Source: a virus
DNA: 24,433 bases
IMG/VR virus record: IMGVR_UViG_3300042564_002264
Location: 1-24,433 of that record
Reading direction: 5' to 3' (one strand)
Part shown: in pieces, positions 19,576 through 24,433 of the stretch
Numbering within the stretch: position 1 is the first letter of the stretch
Layout: every line of letters begins with the position of its first letter
Position numbers and translations under genes: made by a program
Notes under the pieces: model-generated
The model's database searches: none
Seen by the model: only the letters and a program-made list of their open reading frames with translations
Told to the model about the DNA's origin: nothing

Positions 19576-19604
19576 CTGTTGACGTAGGTATTGAATTAAG
19601 TTAT
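19576..19604 (+). promoter_or_regulatory. Possible promoter for the capsid genes
   Basis: TTGACG (19579-19584) is followed after 17 bases by TATTTC (19602-19607), immediately downstream of the terminator and upstream of the decoration and major capsid genes. The first box is near perfect but the second is poor. The position is logical, since the coat proteins need extra supply; the strength cannot be judged from sequence. Confidence 0.35.
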
Positions 19605-19620
19605 TTCTGATGTCCTCGAC

Positions 19621-19709
19621 GCAGGTCACGTATCCTGCACCTCGATAGTGGTCACGTACCCACTCCTACGGCGGGTAGCCGATTCGATATCGCGTCACGT
19701 ATCGCGGTA
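19621..19709 (+). repeat. Three hairpins with a shared loop TCACGTA(T/C)
   Basis: Three stems each close on the same eight-base loop. GCAGG/CCTGC encloses TCACGTAT (19621-19638). AGTGG/CCACT encloses TCACGTAC (19647-19664). TATCGCG/CGCGGTA (with one wobble) encloses TCACGTAT (19688-19709). The loops are kept while the stems have entirely different but self-complementary sequences, which is the signature of selected RNA structure. A fourth hairpin, CGGC-GGGTA-GCCG (19669-19681), lies between the second and third. The block sits between the terminator and the start at 19761. A protein- or RNA-binding translational or antitermination control element is likely. Confidence 0.7.
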
Positions 19710-19760
19710 CCTAGCAGGCAGGTTAAAGCCGAATCATTCATTTTAGCATGGAGAAACCGT

Positions 19761-20357
19761 ATGTCTTACGGAACGAATGCGCCTAATGGTTTTCAGCCCG
19801 TCAAGAAACTTGATGGATCTGCTTGGACTGGCGCGACAAATCCTTATCAGATTGTTACCACCTACGCGACTGCCATTTTCCGTGGCGATCCTGTCACCAT
19901 CGGCTCGTCTGGCTACCTCGAAGTTGGCACTGCTGGCGCAACCTGCGTTGGCGTGTTCTGGGGTGTTAAGTACACCGACAGCACTGGCGTCGTAAAGTTC
20001 ATGAACTACTGGCCGGGCAACCCGGGCGTTCTCACCGGCTCTGCCGTTGAAGCACTCGTGATTGACGATCCGAACACAGTGTTCTCGGTTCAAGAAACCA
20101 ACGCTTCCGGCGCTGCAGGCACTCCGCTTGCTCTGGCCGACCGTGGTTTGAACATCAACTTCTTGTACACTGCTGGTTCGACTTCGACGGGCTCATCCGC
20201 CGTTTCGATCAACAATGCGTCGGAAGCCGACACGAGCACGCTGAACTGCAAAATCCTCCAGCTTGACCCGACTCCGGGTAACGCTGTTGGCGCTTTTGCT
20301 AACTGGCTCGTTGTCTTCAACAACCACCTGTATAAAGGTGGCGTGACCGGCCTCTGA
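19761..20357 (+). CDS. Probable head decoration protein
   Basis: The 198-residue protein reads MSYGTNAPNGFQPVKKLDGS, then a Gly/Ala/Ser/Thr-rich, beta-rich sequence with regular strands (GDPVTIGSSGYLEVGTAGAT, WLVVFNNHLYKGGVTGL). The composition and M-S-Y-G-x-N-A-P-x-G-F-x-P-V start are common in small structural proteins that sit next to the coat gene of podophages from aquatic samples. It may stabilise the shell. GGAG lies seven bases before the ATG. The control element at 19621-19709 precedes it directly. Confidence 0.75.
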   Translation: MSYGTNAPNGFQPVKKLDGSAWTGATNPYQIVTTYATAIFRGDPVTIGSSGYLEVGTAGATCVGVFWGVKYTDSTGVVKFMNYWPGNPGVLTGSAVEALVIDDPNTVFSVQETNASGAAGTPLALADRGLNINFLYTAGSTSTGSSAVSINNASEADTSTLNCKILQLDPTPGNAVGAFANWLVVFNNHLYKGGVTGL

Positions 20358-20380
20358 TACGCCAGTAGGGAGAATTTAAA

Positions 20381-21286
20381 ATGGCTATTAATACAACCGC
20401 AATCCGCGATCTGCTCCGGCCCGGTTTGGCCGCCGTTTTCGGCGACTACCCGATGTACCCCGGTCAGTGGTCGGAAATCTTCGAGAAGCACACATCCGAT
20501 AAGGCTGTTGAAATCGAAGTCGAAGTCAAGCTGCTTGGCTTGGCGCAAATCAAGGCAGAAGGTGCCTCGACCGCTTACGGCGAAATGGGTCAGCGCTATG
20601 TAACGAACTATGTAAACCGTTACACCAGCATTGGTTTCATCATCACCCGTCAGGCGATCAAGGACAACTTGTACCAATCGTCGTTCCCACTGCAGGCGAA
20701 GGCTCTTCGTCAGTCGATGGAACAGACCAAAGAAGTTCTCGGCGCATCCGTTTTGAACAACGGCTTCTCGTCGAACTTCCCAATTGGTGACGGCCAGCCA
20801 CTGTTCTCGACGGCTCACCCCATCGAAAACGGCACGGTTGCCAACACCTTCTCGGTGCAAGCTGACTTGAACGAAACGTCGCTTCAGGATGCCATCGTTG
20901 GCGTTCAGCGCTTCCGTGATGCTGCGGGCCTCCGCATCATGACGAAGCCTACGAAGCTCATCGTTCCAGCCGAACTGCAGTGGACCGCGACTCGCTTGCT
21001 GCAATCGCAGTTCCGCGTCGATACGGCGAACAACGACATCAACGCGATCTATAACAACTCGGCGGTTCCGCAGGGTCATCGCGTCAACATGTTCTTGACG
21101 GACACGAACTCGTGGTTCTTGCTCACCGACGCTCCAAACGGCTTCAAGCACTATGAGCGTGAAGCTCTCGAAACCGATGTCTACACGGACTTCGACACCG
21201 ACAACCTCAAGGCGAAAGCCATTGAGCGTTATTCGTTCGGCTGCTCGAACTTCCGCGCAGGCTGGGGTTCACAGGGCGCTTCCTAA
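20381..21286 (+). CDS. Major capsid protein
   Basis: The 301-residue protein (MAINTTAIRDLLRPGLAAVF) has the HK97-fold style of phage coat proteins of the Mu gpT-like type: long N-terminal helix, LGLAQIKAEGASTAYGEMG as E-loop-like region, YTSIGFIITRQAIKDN, and the diagnostic GDGQPLFSTAHP segment (about residues 130-144). PTKLIVPAELQWTATRLLQS and a C-terminal domain with TDAPNGFKHYEREALETDVY follow. It should make up the icosahedral shell. GGGAG lies upstream of the start. It is followed by a hairpin (21295-21318) before the next structural gene. Confidence 0.9.
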   Translation: MAINTTAIRDLLRPGLAAVFGDYPMYPGQWSEIFEKHTSDKAVEIEVEVKLLGLAQIKAEGASTAYGEMGQRYVTNYVNRYTSIGFIITRQAIKDNLYQSSFPLQAKALRQSMEQTKEVLGASVLNNGFSSNFPIGDGQPLFSTAHPIENGTVANTFSVQADLNETSLQDAIVGVQRFRDAAGLRIMTKPTKLIVPAELQWTATRLLQSQFRVDTANNDINAIYNNSAVPQGHRVNMFLTDTNSWFLLTDAPNGFKHYEREALETDVYTDFDTDNLKAKAIERYSFGCSNFRAGWGSQGAS

Positions 21287-21294
21287 TCGGACTC

Positions 21295-21318
21295 AGGGGG
21301 TGGCATCCGTCACCCCCT
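21295..21318 (+). other. Perfect GC-rich hairpin after the capsid gene
   Basis: AGGGGGTG pairs perfectly with CACCCCCT around an eight-base loop, eight base pairs, with no T run after it. It lies nine bases downstream of the coat gene stop and upstream of the next ribosome site. A stabilising or processing element for the coat message fits better than a terminator. Confidence 0.6.
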
Positions 21319-21335
21319 AACTATGGAGAAAATTC

Positions 21336-22001
21336 ATGACTCACTTCTCTGATGGTGTCCGGGTTGGGCGTAGTTTCAGCCTCAATGGGGCCGCTCCGAT
21401 TCCGGGTGCTCCCATGTCTCCGATGTTCGTCTATGACGTTACTCCGGTGGCTTTGGATGCAGATGGCATCTGCGCTCAGCAGACGCTTGCTGCGGCAGGC
21501 AATGCCCTGATCAACGGTGCTTTGGCATCCAGTGGCGTTGTAACCCTCGACGTTCCTCGCAACGTCATTGTTGACGCTGCCGGTGCGGCTACTGCTGTTC
21601 TGACGGTTACTGGTACGGACGTTTATGGCGTTCCGATGTCGGAAGCTATCACCCTGAATGGCACGACTGCTGTTGCTGGCAAGAAGGCATTCAAGACAAT
21701 CACTAGCGTAGCGGCTTCGGCTGCAGCCACCGATTTCTTCGTTGGTACTGGTGATGTGTTTGGGCTGCCTTTCCGCTCGGATAGCCGTAACTACTGCTTG
21801 ACCGCTTGGAATAGCGCATTTGTTACGACCGGCACGTTTGTGGCAGCTGTAACGACGGACCCCGCGACCACCACTACTGGCGACGTTCGCGGAACCTACG
21901 CGGTTCCAGACGCAGCTGATGGCTCGAAGCAACTGACTGTTTGGATGTTCATTGAAAATCCAGACTCAGTGACCGGCCTCTATGGCGTGACACAAGCCTA
22001 A
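21336..22001 (+). CDS. Decoration-like structural protein, 221 aa
   Basis: The protein is Ala/Thr/Val-rich and beta-rich (ALASSGVVTLDVPRNVIVDA, TAVLTVTGTDVYGVPMSEAI, TSVAASAAATDFFVGTGDVF), like immunoglobulin-type or fibre-like head decorations. It has the low-charge composition of secreted or surface phage proteins. The N-terminal MTHFSDGVRVGRSFSLNGAA may bind the shell. It starts after GGAGAAAATTC and ends at a hairpin with a TTCG loop. Its end and the end of the 19761 gene share GTGACCGGCCTCT, possibly by chance. Confidence 0.7.
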   Translation: MTHFSDGVRVGRSFSLNGAAPIPGAPMSPMFVYDVTPVALDADGICAQQTLAAAGNALINGALASSGVVTLDVPRNVIVDAAGAATAVLTVTGTDVYGVPMSEAITLNGTTAVAGKKAFKTITSVAASAAATDFFVGTGDVFGLPFRSDSRNYCLTAWNSAFVTTGTFVAAVTTDPATTTTGDVRGTYAVPDAADGSKQLTVWMFIENPDSVTGLYGVTQA

Positions 22002-22007
22002 TGATTG

Positions 22008-22027
22008 GGGCGGCCTTCGGGTCGCCC
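22008..22027 (+). other. UUCG-loop hairpin between structural genes
   Basis: GGGCGGCC-TTCG-GGTCGCCC forms eight pairs (one wobble) with a very stable tetraloop, just after the stop at 22001. No T run follows. A 3'-end stability element or a weak attenuator is likely. Confidence 0.6.
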
Positions 22028-22046
22028 TAGTTACATGGAGACGGTG

Positions 22047-22292
22047 ATGCGGGCGAAGAAGGACTTTCAGTTTAAGGCGAAGCATAAGAACCCTAAGGGC
22101 GGTCTCAACGAGGCTGGTCGTAAGGCGTATAATGCAGCCACTGGATCGAACCTTAAGCGTCCGCAGCCGGAAGGTGGAAAGCGCAGGGATAGTTTCTGTG
22201 CGCGCTCTGCCGGACAAATGAAGATGTACCCTGAGGCCGCCAAAGATCCGAAGTCACGGCTTCGGCTGGCCCGTAAAGCGTGGAACTGTTGA
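22047..22292 (+). CDS. Small basic phage protein, DUF6321-like
   Basis: Eighty-one residues. The motif NPKGGLNEAGRKAYNAATGS, then NLKRPQP, then KRRDSFCARSAGQM, then RLRLARKAWNC is that of a family I recall as DUF6321 (G-G-L-N-x-x-G-R...S-F-C-A-R...A-L-x-x-W-x-C). The motif looks like a small Cys/basic DNA- or protein-binding unit; the function is not known. Starts at 22035 and 22047 are possible; 22047 is favoured because GGAG is six bases before it. It lies in the head-assembly cluster, so it is probably in virions. Confidence 0.75.
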   Translation: MRAKKDFQFKAKHKNPKGGLNEAGRKAYNAATGSNLKRPQPEGGKRRDSFCARSAGQMKMYPEAAKDPKSRLRLARKAWNC

Positions 22293-22293
22293 C

Positions 22294-22473
22294 ATGCGTG
22301 GAAAAAAGAATTTCATCGCCGAAGCTATTAAAAAGCCCGGCGCACTTCGTAAAGCGCTTGGCGCTAAAGCTGGCAAGCCAATCCCTGCAGGAAAGCTGGA
22401 GGCAGCAGCCAAGAAGCCCGGCAAAATGGGCCAGCGCGCTCGCCTCGCTATGACACTTAAAGGAATGAAATAA
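22294..22473 (+). CDS. Small basic phage protein, 59 aa
   Basis: A short gene reading MRGKKNFIAEAIKKPGALRK, then LGAKAGKPIPAGKLEAAAKK, then PGKMGQRARLAMTLKGMK. The pattern F-I-x-x-A-I-K-K-P-G-A-L-x-x-x-L-G-x...K-L-x-x-A-A-K-K-P-G-K-x-G-x-R-A-x-L-A-x-T-L is repeated across many phage head-gene clusters. It is strongly basic, with a probable virion or DNA-binding role. Its ATG follows the previous stop by one base, and its own stop overlaps the next ATG (TAATG). Confidence 0.75.
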   Translation: MRGKKNFIAEAIKKPGALRKALGAKAGKPIPAGKLEAAAKKPGKMGQRARLAMTLKGMK

Positions 22474-22874
22474 TGGCTGACGCAGTTAATTCCCAGACTC
22501 TATTTGACGGCGAAAGCCAAGCTGTCATGAAGTTCAATAACGTGTCCGATGGCACGGGTGAGAGCGCTGTTCTCAAGGTTGATGTATCAGCTTTGACTGC
22601 GAACAATGTCGGAAAGGCATGCTCTGCCGTTTCAATTCGTCGGATTACAGCGATGGTTAACGGCATGTCGGTTAACCTCCTGTGGGATGCAGATACTGAC
22701 GTGAGCGCGGTTATTCTTGCTCCGGGCATGTACACCCTGAACTTTGATGACACAGCTATTCTGGGCAACAATGCCGGCACGGGTAAGACTGGCGACATTC
22801 TTTTCACAACCGTCGGCGCTTCGTCCGGCGATACATACAGCATCATCCTTGAGATGATCAAAACTTACGCCTGA
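22473..22874 (+). CDS. Hypothetical structural protein, 133 aa
   Basis: The start MADAVNSQTLFDGESQAVMK is followed by a strand-rich sequence (ESAVLKVDVSALTANNVGKA, RRITAMVNGMSVNLLWDADT) ending in SGDTYSIILEMIKTYA. It looks like a beta-sandwich structural protein, as found beside head decoration genes in related phages. Its place between head proteins argues for a virion role, but I know no name for it. Confidence 0.7.
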   Translation: MADAVNSQTLFDGESQAVMKFNNVSDGTGESAVLKVDVSALTANNVGKACSAVSIRRITAMVNGMSVNLLWDADTDVSAVILAPGMYTLNFDDTAILGNNAGTGKTGDILFTTVGASSGDTYSIILEMIKTYA

Positions 22875-22886
22875 TAGGAGTTTATT

Positions 22887-23156
22887 ATGATTCTTCGTAG
22901 ATACACAAACGCAAATGGTGACCAGCAGGAAATCAGCCTTTCTCAAGAAGATTGGGAAAAGGTGACTGAAGAGTCGCTTGAAATGATGCTCGGCTTTAAG
23001 GATGCGCCTGAACCTGCTGCTGAGGCCGCTGTCGTTGAGGAAGCTCCCGTCGTTGAAGAGGCTCCTGCCGCTGAAGAAGCTCCCGTAGCTGAAGAAGCTC
23101 CTGTCGCTAAAGAAGCTCCAGCAGCTGAAGAAGCGCCGGTTAAGAGCAAGAAGTAA
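22887..23156 (+). CDS. Acidic repeat protein, 89 aa
   Basis: The first 35 residues (MILRRYTNANGDQQEISLSQ, EDWEKVTEESLEMMLGF) look folded. The rest is six repeats of a six-residue unit, VEEAPV and near variants, closed by KSKK. The repeats come from six 18-base units (23031-23138). Such Glu-Ala-Pro linkers are rigid and extended and often join domains or coat surfaces. The unit count may vary between relatives. GGAG lies before the ATG. The function is unknown. Confidence 0.7.
   Translation: MILRRYTNANGDQQEISLSQEDWEKVTEESLEMMLGFKDAPEPAAEAAVVEEAPVVEEAPAAEEAPVAEEAPVAKEAPAAEEAPVKSKK
23031..23138 (+). repeat. 18-bp tandem repeat, six units
   Basis: Six in-frame 18-base units encode VEEAPV, VEEAPA, AEEAPV, AEEAPV, AKEAPA and AEEAPV. 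Third-codon positions differ between units, so the array is old enough to have diverged and is kept at protein level. Confidence 0.85.
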
Positions 23157-23344
23157 TGCGTGGGCGTAAAGAGTCGCGTGTGAACGAGGCTGGCAACTAT
23201 ACGAAGCCAGACCTCCGCAAGCGGCTCTTTAACAGCATCAAGGCGCGTGAAACCCAAGGTACTGGCGCTGGAAAATGGTCAGCCCGTAAGGCGCAGCTCT
23301 TAGCCAAGCAGTATAAGGCCAAAGGTGGTGGCTATGCCGATTAG
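23156..23344 (+). CDS. Small basic protein, DUF5872-like (WSARKAQL)
   Basis: Sixty-two residues: NYTKPDLRKRLFNSIKARET, then GAGKWSARKAQLLAKQYKAK, then GGGYAD. The K-W-S-A-R-K-A-Q-L-L-x-x-x-Y-x-x-x-G-G-G-Y motif is one I connect with DUF5872-type proteins in phages and some giant viruses and plants. Its positive charge suggests DNA contact. It overlaps the preceding stop by one base (TAATG) and the next gene by 11 bases. Confidence 0.75.
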   Translation: MRGRKESRVNEAGNYTKPDLRKRLFNSIKARETQGTGAGKWSARKAQLLAKQYKAKGGGYAD

Positions 23345-23573
23345 AAAGCCTCAGCAGTCTCTCAAGGATTGGACGGATCAGAAGTGGTCCACAAAGTCCG
23401 GCAAGCCCTCCAGCAAGACTGGTGAGCGTTATCTGCCTCAGGCCGCAATTAAATCGCTGACGCCTGCAGAATATGCTGCTACAACCAAAGCCAAGCGCGA
23501 AGGTAAGAAGGCTGGAAAGCAATTTGTTGCTCAGCCCAAATCCATCGCTAAGAAAACGGCGAGGTTCAGATGA
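23334..23573 (+). CDS. Small basic protein, DUF5872-like (KDWTxQKW)
   Basis: Seventy-nine residues beginning MPIRKPQQSLKDWTDQKWST, then SGKPSSKTGERYLPQAAIKS, then a basic tail ending KSIAKKTARFR. The motif S-L-K-D-W-T-x-Q-K-W-x-T-K-S-G-K-P-S-S...G-E-R-Y-L-P occurs in the same protein group as the WSARKAQL motif of its neighbour; in other genomes both can sit in one chain. The ATG at 23334 is preferred over the earlier GTG-type reading at 23325. It overlaps the gene before it by 11 bases and the next by four. Confidence 0.75.
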   Translation: MPIRKPQQSLKDWTDQKWSTKSGKPSSKTGERYLPQAAIKSLTPAEYAATTKAKREGKKAGKQFVAQPKSIAKKTARFR

Positions 23574-24253
23574 GCAGTAGCGGACAATATACATTCGGTG
23601 ACACCGAACAGATTGATATCATCACTGAGGCGTATGAGCGCGTCGGTCGGCTTCCGTCTACGCTTGCGTCCAATGACATCGATAGTGCGCGCCGCTCCAT
23701 TAATTACATGTTCTCCGACTGGGCCAACAACGGCCCAAACCTGTGGGCTGTGGATCTCCAGAGCATCACTCTGACTCCGGGCACACTGTATTACGAACTT
23801 GAGCCGCGCACGGTTTCAATCCTTCAGGTGTACACGCGCACCACATCTGGTGGCATAAACACTGACCTGATGATGTCGCCGATTAGTCGGGCGGAATACG
23901 ACGCTATTCCAAACAAGGCGCAGCTTGGCCAGCGCCCTTTCCAATACTATTTCCAACGCACCATCACTCCACGCCTGTATATTTGGCAAGCTCCGCAGGA
24001 TGCTGGCGTTACGCTATTTTATCACCGCATGAAAATCCAAGAGGATGCCGGTGACTTCACTGATAGCATGGATGCGCCAAACCGTTGGATGGAGGCTATT
24101 GCCGCCGGCCTTGCCGCTAAGCTCGCGGTGAAGTTTGCGCCGGATCGACTTAGCTTCCTTCAGGGTTTAGCGGATAGTTCATACGAACGCGCCGCAGCCG
24201 AAGATCGCGAAAAGGTTCCGCTTCGTATCACCATTAATCCTTGGGGCTACTAA
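23570..24253 (+). CDS. P22 gp4-like tail adaptor / head completion protein
   Basis: The 227-residue protein begins MSSSGQYTFGDTEQIDIITE, then AYERVGRLPSTLASNDIDSA, RRSINYMFSDWANNGPNLWA. The middle holds PRTVSILQVYTRTTSGGINT and LYIWQAPQDAGVTLFYHRMK, and the C-terminus is helical with MEAIAAGLAAKLAVKFAPDR. This is the layout of the P22 tail accessory factor gp4 group, which fits on the portal and seals the packaged head. It is coupled to the gene before it by ATGA. It supports a podovirus-type virion. Confidence 0.85.
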   Translation: MSSSGQYTFGDTEQIDIITEAYERVGRLPSTLASNDIDSARRSINYMFSDWANNGPNLWAVDLQSITLTPGTLYYELEPRTVSILQVYTRTTSGGINTDLMMSPISRAEYDAIPNKAQLGQRPFQYYFQRTITPRLYIWQAPQDAGVTLFYHRMKIQEDAGDFTDSMDAPNRWMEAIAAGLAAKLAVKFAPDRLSFLQGLADSSYERAAAEDREKVPLRITINPWGY

Positions 24254-24433
24254 TGCAGTACGGATTCGGACGCGGTAAAAAACATCGGACGCAACCGAAG
24301 TTTGCCGTAAAGTCGCCGCAGGGTCTTGCGATATGTGACGGCTGCGGCTTTATGGTTCAGCACACGGAGCTGCGTCAGAAGCAAGACTATCGTGGCGGCT
24401 CAACTCCTGTGGGCCTAAGCCTGCAAGTATGCG
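24253..24433 (+). CDS. Zinc-ribbon protein, truncated at window end
   Basis: Sixty codons are visible: MQYGFGRGKKHRTQPKFAVK, then QGLAICDGCGFMVQHTELRQ, then SLQVC and the edge. C-D-x-C-G-F with a later V-C suggests a four-cysteine zinc ribbon whose second pair lies beyond the window, as in small phage proteins placed after the tail adaptor gene. The ATG shares a base with the previous stop (TAATG). Confidence 0.75.
   Translation, partial: MQYGFGRGKKHRTQPKFAVKSPQGLAICDGCGFMVQHTELRQKQDYRGGSTPVGLSLQVC

Noticed and set aside
20090-21151. 353-codon minus-strand frame opposite the coat gene
   Set aside because: Its length comes from codon bias of the coat gene on the other strand. The coat protein has family motifs and a ribosome site.
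20342-21985. GTGACCGGCCTCT shared by the ends of two structural genes as a recombination site
   Set aside because: Only 13 bases within coding sequence at VTGL. It may reflect similar protein ends or chance.
1-24433. tRNA genes, CRISPR arrays, insertion sequences and integrase sites
   Set aside because: I looked for cloverleaf arms, regularly spaced repeats, transposase motifs and tyrosine recombinase motifs and saw none.

Overview
The window looks like part of the genome of a short-tailed (podovirus-type) double-stranded DNA phage with a P22-like head. The evidence is a very long P22-type portal, a scaffolding protein, a gp4-like tail adaptor, and dense tiny genes with overlapping starts and stops. 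GC is fairly high in coding DNA and falls sharply in one intergenic stretch. The small-protein families resemble those of phages of Alphaproteobacteria and of aquatic uncultured phages. The host is inferred, not shown. No integrase, repressor, lysis gene, tRNA or CRISPR array is visible.

Layout. (1) Positions 1-8141, minus strand: one tightly packed early operon. It holds a large TOPRIM primase/P-loop helicase preceded by a separate small gene that looks like its missing N-terminal domain, an AT-hook protein, a YubB/DUF1281-type protein, and about twenty small hypothetical genes. Two of these (50 and 45 codons) are easily overlooked. (2) Positions 8142-8820: non-coding and AT-rich, with ten exact GTGACA/TGTCAC boxes around a run of TATATA-type sequence, a 24-bp direct repeat and a UUCG-loop terminator. 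It is the best candidate for a replication origin or regulatory hub. (3) Positions 8821-10519, minus strand: a second early operon of eight small genes, including two single-span membrane peptides of 32 and 33 residues. It ends at that terminator. (4) Positions 10520-11210: the divergent control region. On the plus strand, upstream of the late operon, it carries a convincing type I hammerhead ribozyme (core 10995-11041, predicted cleavage after C11037). Hairpins, a possible pseudoknot and a C11G9 tract surround it. (5) Positions 11211-24433, plus strand: the late operon for packaging and head assembly. In order it has small terminase, three small genes, large terminase, portal, small Lys/Gly-rich proteins, a GroES-like co-chaperonin, scaffold, a head-associated protein, a strong terminator, a probable decoration protein, the major capsid protein, a second decoration-like protein, several small basic proteins, the tail adaptor, and a truncated zinc-ribbon protein.

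How it fits together. Early leftward transcription makes replication and host-modifying proteins. Late rightward transcription makes the packaging motor and head. The late leader RNA is probably self-cleaved by the hammerhead. That would give the terminase mRNA a new 5'-OH end just ahead of a stable hairpin. A second control point lies at 19501-19760, where a terminator is followed by three hairpins. Their stems differ but share one eight-base loop, TCACGTA(T/C), just upstream of the capsid genes. The hammerhead, the GTGACA array and the three-hairpin element are the signals most worth following up.
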